Assembly: GCA_022376465.1 (NCBI GenBank)
Contig: JACDTU010000014.1
Coordinates: 496,001 to 560,000 of the forward strand
DNA length: 64,000 bases
Direction of reading: 5' to 3'
DNA from: Cubamyces lactineus
Taxonomy: Eukaryota > Basidiomycota > Agaricomycetes > Polyporales > Polyporaceae
Shown here: positions 12,780 to 22,959 of the stretch, piece after piece
Position numbering within the stretch: the first letter of the stretch is position 1
Layout of the letters: each line of letters begins with the position of its first letter
Notes under the pieces: generated by a model
The model's database searches: none
What the model was told of the DNA's origin: nothing
The model's input: only the letters and a program-made list of their open reading frames with translations
Program-made: the position numbers and the translations under genes

Positions 12780-14868
12780 ATGGCCTTGCAGCAACCACCA
12801 CTCACTATCCGTTCTACGCCTCTGATCATTGCAGCCATTGTTGCACTCATTGCTTTTTATGTGCAGCGTAACATGCGATGGAGGGCTCGGTGTCGTGGTA
12901 AACCTTTGCCTCCAGGGCCAAAGGGATCCCCACTGGTTGGCAACCTGTCTCATCTGCGCAAACCGCGCCTGTGGATAGCTCACAAACAACTTTGCGATGA
13001 ATACGGTATGTAGAATCTTTGGTGCATGATCATGTTACTGGAAACGGCTGACACCGCTCGCAGGGGAGATTGTGCATATTCAGGCCCTGGGACACCGATT
13101 CATCATCCTGGGTAGTCCGAAAGTCATTGTCGATTTGTTAGAGAAGCAATCATCGACGACTTCAGATCGGTTGCCTATCTCTCTGACGCCTATGTGAGTA
13201 TATATCAGAGATGACAAAATGGTCGCATATACTCACCCCTATTCGCGTATGTAGGGTAGGACAAGAGTTCAACATGTCCCTACTAGGGTATGACGTGTCG
13301 TGGAAGCGTCACAGAAGGGCTTTCTGGCAAGCCTTTCAACCAAAAGCCGTCCCCAAGTATAGCGCGACGCAGCACGCTATTGCTCGTCGGTTTGCACAGA
13401 AGCTGCTTGATGACCCGACGCGTCTACAAGAACACATCCGATAGTACGCACACCTCTACTCACTACACCCAGTGCCTCACACTCCCCCTAGTACATTCAC
13501 CACCGCCCTTTTCAAGAGCGTCTACGCTATCGATGTCACAGATTCGCATGACTGGCGGATTCTCCTGTTCAATATCGTAAGCGAGTCCTTGGTCGCATTT
13601 ACCGCGGGGCGGTACGCAGTCAGCCTTATCCCGGCACTCGCACACCTCCCAGGATGGTTCCCCGGGGCTGGATTCCAGAAAGTATTCAGACGATGGCGCG
13701 CCGCGTCTGATCAGGCTCGAGACGGCTTCTATGGGGAGGCTCTCAATACAACGGTGAGCTTGCAATGGAAAACTGAGCGTGTTCATGAATGACAGCGTTT
13801 ACAGGCACGCGATGGGACAGCATCTTGCGTGGTAGCTGAACTGATGGAGAGATTGGCTCACGAAGAAGAACTCTCCTCGAGCGAACGAGAGGATATTGTC
13901 AAGAACGTCGCGCTCTCTGCCTTTGAAGGTATGCACTTTATTGTAGCATATGGCCTGGTTGAAGTACTGACATAGCATACTAGGCGGGTCCGATACGGTA
14001 CAGAACCTTAAGCCTTGTAGCGACGTCACATCTCTAACCAGCGTATGCAACAGACGTATTCTACGCTGCAGACGTTCTTCCTGGCTATGTCTCTCAACCC
14101 CGACGCTCAAAGGAAAGCACAGGAAGAACTCGATCTAGTAGTTGGCCCCGAGCGATTACCAGACGTCGACGACAGAGGGGCGCTGCCATATACCAACGCT
14201 ATCATCAAGGAGTGCCTTCGGTGGCACCCAGCGCTTCCTCTGGCGGTTCCGCACTGCACCTCACAAGATCAAGAGTACAACGGTTACTTCATCCCGTCGG
14301 GCACGTTATTGATAGCGAACTCGTGGTAGGAGGCACCAATTGTGTTCATGCGACTATCGCATGCTCACTACGGATTCAACTTCGTTGCAGGGCATGTCTC
14401 CACGACCCTGAAACCTACAAAGACCCTGAGAGATTCCTTCCCGATCGATTCATGTCCAACGGAGAACTAGATGAGAACGTCCCGGATCCTGCAGTCTACG
14501 CCTTCGGTTATGGCAGACGGTACGTTTCATGCCCTCACTCTGTTGTCAAGTTGGTCTGCTGTCCAACTGGTGAGGTGACATTACCACATGCAGCGTTTGT
14601 CCCGGCCGACACCTCGCAGAGGCCTCGCTCTTCATCAATATAGCAACCGTCTTACATGTATTCCATATCACGCCACCATTGGACGAAGATGGCAAGATCA
14701 TCGCAATCAAGCCAGAGATGACAGATGCAATTATCTCGTATGTGGGCGCGGGCGGTGATTCGGAGATATGAGCTCACTTTATGTTGTATATACCACAGCT
14801 ACCCTGCAGACTGCAGATGCACGATACGGCCCCGTTCGCAGGAGGCAGCGGCCCTGATAACGTCATAG
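12780..14868 (+). CDS. cytochrome P450 monooxygenase, copy 1
   Basis: This is a haem-thiolate monooxygenase, expected to sit in the ER membrane and take electrons from NADPH-P450 reductase. Ten exons give 519 residues in a consistent frame: 12780-13005, 13064-13193, 13255-13443, 13492-13753, 13805-13928, 13984-13997, 14054-14325, 14391-14519, 14594-14737 and 14799-14868. Seen in order are an N-terminal membrane anchor, the hinge LPPGPKGSPLVGN, the I-helix GGSDTT, the K-helix ExxR as ECLRW, the PERF block as DPERFLPDRF, and the haem loop FGYGRRVCPGR with the Cys ligand. All catalytic residues are present. The style resembles O-methylsterigmatocystin-oxidoreductase-like P450s of Agaricomycetes (LPGWFPGAGFQK). 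I cannot assign a CYP family or substrate. P450-2 is its tandem neighbour. Confidence 0.93.
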
Positions 14869-15927
14869 TGCTTGGGAGGGGAATGTTTTCCGGAATCTGG
14901 ATCCTGTACCCAACGCGTGGTGGAACTATAATATTGACCAAGGTGAGCTTACACCATGCCTCTTGGATATTTACGCAACACGCATCTCATTTTGCGGAGC
15001 CGATGTCAAGAAACGCCAAAGACGCAGCGGAAATAGACAGTCACTTTGTCTTGTACGATGTACGCCCTCGCAGGAGCAGCGAGCTATACATAGATCGCCG
15101 GTATCCCCAAAATGACGTGCCTGCGTACGCAGCGCAGCGCCAAGAAAGCCCCGTGTTGGGAGCAGTCCCTGACCTCGTGCCGACTGGAGACTAGTAGTAT
15201 CATGTCCGGCGAGCCGGCTTTCTGCATTACATCTGCACGACTGCATGACGTCCCTGTTGGTCCCTTAGATTCTATGCCGGACACGACGTTAGCGCGACCA
15301 CATTGTTCTTCCGCCCATGACATATCATACTGGGCCTTGCGCGTCTCTCAATCAATGCTTTCAGACAGCTACCGGGCCTGCACCCCATCATCAGCTGAGC
15401 GGTTAGCACAAGAAGACCGACACTCACGCTCTTATCGCGCGCCTGCTCTTCCTACTTCGTCAATCCCGAACCTTGAACCACAGCGCACGAGCGCCGACCC
15501 GCAGCCCTGTCCACGTTGCCCGCCAGGCCGCACGAGCATTGCTGTGTCTCTGCGGGGATTCATGACGCTCCTCGAGGCTGTCAGCTAACACTCGCGGATG
15601 GCCGTGGAAGCTCGATCTGCGGACTGCACGCCGTCGATTAGGCTCAACGCCGGCCTTCCCTGCCACTGTCTCGATCCACCACCGGACGCGCGCAGATGGC
15701 TGCACTCACGGCCGCGCCTCGCTCAGGGGGGCTTTGTGCGGTCTACGCTATAGAAGCATTCCGGCTGACATCACTCTTGGCGCGTCTGGTGTGTCCGGAC
15801 AACAGCAAACCTTGGGCAGAGCGTCCGATCCAGAGATCCTGTCTCTCCACTAGCTCGCCCGCCGGCCTGAGCAGGGCATGATAAGAAACGGCGTACGTCG
15901 GTCGAAGGGCCCCCATTCCACTGCGAC
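14869..15927. other. intergenic region between tandem P450s
   Basis: These 1,059 bp hold the 3' end of P450-1 and the promoter of P450-2. No TATA box lies within 100 bp of the P450-2 ATG, unlike copies 1 and 3. The short open frames on both strands look like chance frames in GC-rich DNA. Confidence 0.5.
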
Positions 15928-18113
15928 ATGGCTGACCTTCCCCCGCACAGTCTTGCTCTGTTCATTCTTGGAGTAGCATCCGTGCTCGCCATCCGCTATG
16001 TGCAGTTCATCCTCAGCTGGAAGGCTCGTAGCCGAGGACGTCCTCTTCCTCCTGGTCCGAAGCCGCTCCCCCTCGTCGGCAATGTGTTGTCGGCACCCAA
16101 GACCGCACCTTGGGCAGCGTACCGCGACATGTGTGCTCGCTACGGTGAGCACAAGCCAATGCCGTAACCTTGGGTGCCTCTCACTTACGCATCACGGCTC
16201 AAAGGCAACATCTTGTCCCTTCAGATGCTCGGACAAAGGGTCATGATTATTGGGAGCGCAAAGGCCGCCTTTGAGCTGCTCGAAAAGCGTGCTGCCAATT
16301 ACTCGGATCGACCGGTCTCTCCGATGATCGACCTGTAAGTCCTCCTCCGGCAGAGTTACGACGAGCGTGCTTCTGACGACGCTTCACAGAATAGGGTGGG
16401 AGTGGGACTTCGGGTTTATGCCATATGGCCAAACATGGCGGCGTCACAGACGGCTCTTTTGGCAGCACTTCCACCCGGGAGTAGTCTCCAAATACCACAC
16501 CATTCAGCGTGAGGCCTCCTGCAGATTCCTCCAGAAGCTGCTGGCGAACCCTGCTCGGCTGGAAGACCACATCCGATAGTACGTCCGGCGTGCCATAACG
16601 CGGTTCTTTCCGCTCACCTGTTCCCGATCTAATGCATTTGGAGCAGCACGTTTGCCTCGAGCGTCTTGAAGGCCGTCTATGGGATCGAAGTGGCAGAACG
16701 CGGCGACAAGATAGTCGATACCGTAGAGCTCGCCATGGAGGGTGTGGCCATGGGCCTCACCCCCGGAGCGTTCCTGGTCGAATATCTCCCCTTCTTGCGC
16801 TACGTCCCTGAGTGGCTTCCCGGCGCCGGCTTCCAGAAGAGACTGCGTAGGTGGCGGGACGCGTCCCACACGATGGTCGACCTGCCGTTCGAAGAAGCGA
16901 AGATGGCAATGGTGAGCTCGGCTGTTCTTTACGTGACCTCATCATGCGCGCTCACCGGTTACGGAAGACCCGCAGCGACCCCATGGCATCCGTCGTGGGC
17001 ACCATCCTCAGCACGGCTCCGGCGTCGGGCCCAGACGAAGAACTCACCAAGAACGTCGCAGCGATAGCCTACGCGGGTAAGCACCTGTCGTTCGCCGTCG
17101 TGCCATATCCTCTTCGCATGCTGACCGCCCACAACCTGTCCAGGGGGTGCCGACACCGTGAGTTTCAGTCTGTCCACGAGAGCGATCTTCGATGATCCCA
17201 ACCTTCATGTCAGACGATATCAACCTTTCAGACATTCTTCCTCGCGATGTCTCTGCATCCTGAGGCCCAAGCCCGGGCGCGCGTGGATCTGCTTTCCGTC
17301 GTAGGACCAGAGCGTCTCCCCGATATAGCCGACCGAGACGCGCTGCCGTTCATCGACGCGATAATCAAGGAGTGTCTCCGATGGCAGAACGCCACGCCGC
17401 TGGGGCTGCCGCACGCGGTGGTCGAGGACGACGAGTACGACGGGTACTTCATCCCCGCGGGGACCGTCACGTTCCCCAACGCCTGGTGCGTCCACCCGCT
17501 ATCTCCGCGCTGTCGACCTCGGCTAGCACTAGTGCGCCGGGTGTTCATGAACGGCTGAGCTGACGTGCGGCCCCACGGGAAATAGGGCTATCTTGCACGA
17601 CCCGGACGACTACCCTGAGCCGGATAGGTTCCTCCCGGAGCGATTTATCAAGGATGGGAGGTTGAACCCGGACGTCAGGGATCCAGCGACGGTGGCGTTT
17701 GGCTTCGGGAGGAGGTACGTCTGCCTTACATACGTCCATGCTCATCGGCAAAGGTGCTCATTGTACCCGCATTCGCACTGGAACCTCCCGCAGAATCTGC
17801 CCGGGGCGGTATTTCGCCGATGCGGCGCTCTTCCTGAACATCGCCCGGGTGCTGCACGTCTTCGAGATCGGGCCCCCGCTGGACGACGCTGGGCAGCCCA
17901 TCCGCATCGAGCCGAAGATGAAGGACGGCTTCCTGAGGTGAGCAGCACGGCCGCCTGCGAACCGGCACCTCCGCATCCATCCGCCGCGACGTTGACACGA
18001 AACTCTCCCGCGACAGCTACCCCGAAGACTGCCGCTGCACGATCAAGCCGCTGTCCGCGCGCGCGGAGACGTTGATTCAGGCCGCGAATGAGAAGGGCTT
18101 CGAGGACGACTAG
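15928..18113 (+). CDS. cytochrome P450 monooxygenase, copy 2
   Basis: Ten exons give 521 residues: 15928-16144, 16205-16334, 16390-16578, 16647-16911, 16968-17076, 17144-17157, 17214-17485, 17586-17714, 17794-17937 and 18017-18113. Diagnostic parts are the N-terminal membrane segment (LALFILGVASVLAI), hinge LPPGPKPLPLVGN, WRRHRRLFWQHF in helix C, I-helix GGADTT, ExxR as ECLRW, FLPERF and haem loop FGFGRRICPGR. It is a full-length, apparently active ER monooxygenase and a paralogue of the other two P450s, with the same six internal exon lengths. It is GC-richer than copies 1 and 3. The start ATG at 15928 is the first in frame ahead of the anchor. The substrate is unknown. Confidence 0.93.
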
Positions 18114-19300
18114 CCGCATGTCACGCTGGCCGTCGCCGCTGTTCGCGGGAAGCATGTAAGGTGCCGCGGCCGTGTGCATCCGGAGCCCGGTCGACCGCAG
18201 GTGAATAGCGATCCTGCGGTTCTGCGCATGGAAACATACGCGGGAGGAGTTGGCCTCGGCACCCTAATCCCACCGGGAGTGGTTTGTGTATCATTGCAAC
18301 CTTAACGGTCATCTTGGGCTCAGCAGGTTCTTCGTGCGTATGATATGAGTATTGTTACTTACTGCTCCGGTTTCCTAGCCTGTATATTGTGTACGTTGGT
18401 AGTGATTAGCCGCCGTTATTGTATCTATCATCTTGTACCGTGTTGGCCGTGGTGTGAAGGAAAGGTTGGACCTTCTGAGGTTGGGGACCGCAGCCGTTGC
18501 TCTCCATATACATATCGGACGGCGGCCGTATCCTGACCCCTGGTCGGGTGCCTACGGCGGTCTCCTCGATTGCACGAAAGTTAGCGACCCGGACGAATCG
18601 CAACACTGCGATGGGTGTTTTTCGACATACCGGGTGGTCGTGGACCAGGTCGGTGGCCTGAACTCGGGGCTCAGGGAACTCCGAGTTGAGTCCGACGACG
18701 ACTCCAGCTGTCGGGTCGCTTCGTCTGGCACAACTTCCGCGGGGCCCACGGCCCACTCGGCCTTTCGGCCCGACTCGTCCGACATGAGCAACAAGCGTCC
18801 AACCCCGACCGGTCACCAAAGCGCCAAGCATCGGAACGTCCGGATGCCAGTCGTAGAACTCCGGGGGTATCACTTCAAAGACTTCAGGAGACCTTCGACA
18901 ACACCTCCGAATCTTTCAACGATTTCAGGAGCATCCCTTCTCGAGCTCAGGGCTTTGCGTACCACGGCGCCGGACGCCCGACTGTTAGACGTACCCAGAC
19001 CAGTACTAGTCAAGAATCTACCCCCACCATAAGTGAGTGACAACATCTAGTGAGTCTTGGAAAACGCCATGCCGCATCCACAGCCAACAGCGCACTCGCA
19101 CATCGTCATGAACGAACACATGGTCGTGACACGATACAAATACAATGATATTACCGCGCAGAGACAAGACAAAAGTATAGAGTCGTCGCAGGGTCATGAC
19201 ATGCATCGGTATCCACTCTCACCACCAACAATGATTAACTAACCACACACCACATCCCGTCTTCAGCCGCATTCCCTGTTAGGGCTGCGGGCTGAGCAGC
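18114..19300. other. intergenic region with open frames of unknown meaning
   Basis: These 1,187 bp hold the 3' ends of P450-2 (+) and of the transporter (-). From about 18430 to 19030 both strands stay open for long stretches (about 199 codons on +, about 155 on -). The + frame begins with TTG rather than ATG, and neither product resembles a family I know. GC-rich sequence with few AT-rich stops explains this adequately. Confidence 0.4.
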
Positions 19301-21698
19301 TTAGACGGGCTCAGGCGTGCTCCGCTTCTCGTCCATGACCTGCACGCTCGTCGGGCGCGACCCCGCGCTCGAGCTCGGGTGCGTCCCGTCCGCCTGCTCG
19401 TCGTCGTCGACGAGCTCGCCGCGGCCGGCGCCCTCCTCGAACGCGGTCTTGCTCTTCTCAAAGTGCGAGCCGTAGTTCTCGGGCCCGATGATCGTGACGA
19501 CGAGCACGAACGCGGCGACGACGCCGATGAGGATGCCCTGCACGGTCGCGTAGTCGGACACGACCTTCGGATTCCCGTTTTTGTCGAACACCGTCGTGTG
19601 CAGGTTCGCCGCTCCCGCTGATCACACACACGCACGCACAAACAAAGGCGTTAGTTCGCTCTGTTACGTATCGTCCGGAGACAGTGCTGATAGGGTACTC
19701 ACTGGCTTCGATCTGCGCAGAAGCAGAGGAGACCATCTATCGCATCACGAGACACAGATCGTCAGGGCGGATGAACGCGACGCGCCTCGAGACGGAGGCG
19801 GGAGGAACGAGGGGGCACTTACGTTACCGACTTGGTAGGCCACACCAGGGAACGTCGCGCGGAAGGCCGGCGGGGAGATCTCCGCGAGTTGGATGGGGAT
19901 CTGCAGGGCACGCGGACACGAGTCAGCGGTTCGGTCCACGTCCGTGCTCCCGTTCACGAGCACACAAGAAGGGAAGGCAGCGACACTCACCACACCCCAG
20001 GCACCTTGGACACCAAACTGGATGCAGAACGCGCCTGCCGCGAGCGCGCCGAAGCCCGTCGGGAGGATCCACAGCGGGATGAACGCTGCCAATTCAGATT
20101 ATAGGTCAGTACATGCGCGAACTTCCCAGGTTGGCGGGGCCTCCTGGGTCCCATGGACAGGGGTACGGACCTCCGATGAGCAGAACAAAGATGCTAAAAT
20201 GGGCGTCAAGCGGGTCAGATGCGTCGTGGAGCCGGGCGAGTAGCCACAGAAGGGAAACGGTACTCACATGATGGTGAGACGACGACCGATGTACTGACTG
20301 AGCCAGCCGGCAATGGCGCCTCCACTTTCACGAACAGGCACGTCAGTCAGGCGTACTTTTTCCTGTAAAGGTTGAGGGCTACTCACGCAATCGCACCCTG
20401 AAAGATCCCAGCGCGTTGTAAGTCACGATTCTATGCACTCGAAGCACGGGCGGTACTCACGCAGTTTCCGATAATAGTCGCGACGGTAGCGTTGTGGTCG
20501 CTGAAGAGCTTCGCGTTCGTCAAATAGGTGGGGTACAAGTCCTGCGATCCGTGCGACAAGAAGTTGAAACCTGCGAATCCGGATCCGGATCAGTTCAAGT
20601 TCTGTGCCTGGCTTGGGCGTGTACGCGGGGGGAAGTTCGCAAACCCCGGCGTTTCCACGCGCTCTCCGAGTATGCATGTCACTCACCGGTCATGAGCAGG
20701 ACGGCGTAGATGCACAGGAGCCAGTGGCGCTTGAGCATCTCCCACGTCTCATGGAGGAAAATCTTCGTCTTGTTTTTGGTTGACTGGCCACGGGCGCGTT
20801 CGGCGGCCTTGGCGCGGATGAAGACTTCACTCTCGGGTAGGAGCAGACGGACGAACGCCGAGAACGCGGAGATGCCAGACGCGCACCAGAAGAGACTGCG
20901 CCAGGTCGTCGACGTCTCGGGGACGAGCGTCAGGTTGATAACAGCTGCGAGGAGGTAGCCGACGGCGTAACCCTGTTGAAGGACGCCAGAAGCGAGCCCA
21001 CGCACTTCAACGGGCAAGTTTTCGAGCGCAGTCGCGGCGGCAAGACCCCAGACGCCGCCCATGGCGACACCGAAGAGAGAACGAACGCCAAGGAAGGCGT
21101 GGAATGTCTGGACAAAGCCAGAACCTAGCTCAAGGACAGAGATCAAGAGGAGGTTGAAGATGAGGGGCCATTTGCGGCCGTATCGATCTGAGAGAATGCC
21201 GAAGATGACCTGCGAGGAGGGAAACGCGTGAATTGATTGGCCTCGAGCGATAAAAGGCCATCGATACTTACAGCACCGGCAGAGCGGAATAGGAGTGTAA
21301 GCGTAATGGCGGTCGTCTGCGGGCGGAGAGTTTCGGTTTGCGAGGTAATGCAGAAAGAAATGGAAATGCACGTACGATGTCGTGAGTGCTCCTGCCGAAC
21401 TGGTCCTGAAGGCGTGTGACGCTGAGAGAGACGGAGAAAAAGTCGATCGCGTCGCAACTCCACGCTAGCCAACTGGGGGAGTTGTGGGTGCATATGTGAG
21501 CAGGGGGCCATGAGAGACGGGGCCGAGCCGCGTCGGGCGCGGGAGCCAAGCCTAAACGAAGACGGGAAGTACTCACCCTGACCAAAAGTGACCCCACTGT
21601 ACCCAGGTGAGCGATGCGAGGGCTTCGAGGAGAGGGCGGCCTTCTGCACGCTTCTCGCGCCTGGGGATGAGGTTGCGAATGAAGACGGGTGGAGCCAT
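19301..21698 (-). CDS. JEN-type monocarboxylate/H+ symporter (MFS, SHS family)
   Basis: This is predicted to import lactate, pyruvate or similar acids with protons at the plasma membrane. The start is ATG at 21696-21698 (MAPPVFIRNLIPRRE) and the stop TAA is at 19301-19303, with about eight short introns. The JEN signature N-x-x-[ST]-H-x-[ST]-Q-D-x-x-x-T is present as NFLSHGSQDLYPT near 20540-20575. The MFS loop motif reads GILSDRYGRKWP near 21180. About twelve hydrophobic segments are visible, and WSCDAIDFFSVSLS lies in helix 1. The cytosolic C-tail is acidic and Ser/Pro-rich (ELVDDDEQADG), as expected for a nutrient transporter subject to endocytosis. The promoter carries four SYGGRG sites (listed separately). 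The exact substrate cannot be read from sequence. Confidence 0.87.
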
Positions 21699-21805
21699 TG
21701 CGATTGAAGCGATGGCGGGGGGAGAAGGGGGAGGGGAGGACGAAGAGGAGGAGGAAGGGAGAGGAAGGACAACCTTGGAAGATTGGCGGGCGACATGGGG
21801 GAGCC

Positions 21806-21812
21806 TATATAA
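21806..21812 (-). promoter_or_regulatory. TATA box of the JEN-type transporter
   Basis: On the minus strand this reads TTATATA, about 110 bp upstream of the ATG at 21698. The spacing suits a fungal core promoter. Confidence 0.5.
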
Positions 21813-21976
21813 ACGAAGGGACTATTCTTTCTGAATCATAAGAGCTGGCGATATGATGAGATTGACTTGTATAGAACGAGCCCCACCTGAGCGTGGGTTC
21901 CGGTCGAGCGAGCTTGGGCCGGTAATCTCCTCCATTGCGATCTGTCTGATGGACGCTCCCGCCTAAAGTATCTCAA

Positions 21977-22035
21977 CCCCCGCGTACCTATCTGACCCGC
22001 CCTTGCGGGGGATGTGGGGCCCCATCCTTCCCCGG
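21977..22035. promoter_or_regulatory. cluster of four Cre1/Mig1-type SYGGRG sites
   Basis: The sites are GCGGGG (minus strand) at 21977-21982, GCGGGG at 22005-22010, GTGGGG at 22014-22019 and CCGGGG (minus strand) at 22030-22035. They lie 279-337 bp upstream of the transporter start. SYGGRG is the known recognition core of CreA/Mig1 zinc fingers. Function here is inferred. Confidence 0.5.
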
Positions 22036-22037
22036 CC

Positions 22038-22056
22038 GAACGGAGCCCGACCGTTC
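22038..22056. promoter_or_regulatory. GAACGG-N7-CCGTTC inverted repeat, Zn2Cys6-type operator candidate
   Basis: A perfect inverted repeat GAACGG/CCGTTC with a 7-bp spacer lies directly upstream of the SYGGRG cluster. CGG half-sites in inverted orientation are the standard layout for dimeric Zn2Cys6 regulators. The regulator is unknown. Confidence 0.4.
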
Positions 22057-22959
22057 CGCTCAACGCCCAGTAGCATCTCGCGCGTTGCGTCGGCCTCTCC
22101 CTCCTGCCCATCCATGCCCCTACCGGAAGCAGCCTTCCGTACGCGAGTCATCGGCGCGCGGAGCGACAAGGTCTGTTCAACACGTCCGACCTCGCCGAAT
22201 TATCCGGGATGCAAGGCGAGCGCCGCCGACCCGCCGTAGACAGCCGCCAACCACTTGATCAAAGTTCACGAGGCGGCGACGCGCGGCGCCATCATACATA
22301 CGTACATGACTAGATGCTGTTCCAGTTTTCGCCTGCTCACTGCTTCTTGCGTCCTGACATCCCAGGAGCCGCCGCAATATGCGGCATGTATATGTCAACA
22401 TCGTTCGTTGGGTGGTACAAAGCGACTGCGGTTACAGACGATACGTTGCCGTCCAAGCTCTGTCGTTGACAGATCTGACACGGAGCGCGGGGACAAACAC
22501 CATACGGTATAACGGGCGCTCGCACTGCACGAGTACAAAACCCCGGTCCGCCAACCGACACACACCCAAAGAAAGATCAAAATTGGACGGCTTCCCTGTT
22601 CTGGCGAGTGACACAACGCGAGGAGCAACGCTCAGCAAGCAGCCTCCAGCTGACCCAGGCACAGGACCACCAAAGGCCGTTGTCGACAAGACATCAGTGG
22701 GCCAACGCCACCTTGGCGCGAGGGTCGACGTTTCGAAGATCTCAGTCAAGACTCCGGAGAATGTAAAGTTCGTATAAGTATCCGACCTGCTCGGGGCAGC
22801 AAGTACAAGGCCCACCGTGTACCCCGGAGTCCGGGCTCTGATGCTGCAGCTGTCTAACATACAACACGGCCGCAGACGAGACACACGGGCGTGTTCAACA
22901 TACCGCACTACGCACTCTGCGACAGCATCGAAATCGCCGGTTCAATGCGCCGCTACCTG

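Larger units (their letters stand above)
21699..22959. other. intergenic region: transporter promoter and Kre33 3' end
   Basis: These 1,261 bp lie between two minus-strand genes. The part at 21800-22060 holds the transporter's TATA box, Cre1-type sites and a palindrome, listed separately. From about 22100 to 22950 I see nothing I can name. Confidence 0.5.

Noticed and set aside
18406..19032. long open frames on both strands between P450-2 and the transporter
   Set aside because: The + frame starts with TTG, neither product resembles a known family, and stops are rare on both strands because of composition. A decayed element is possible but unsupported.
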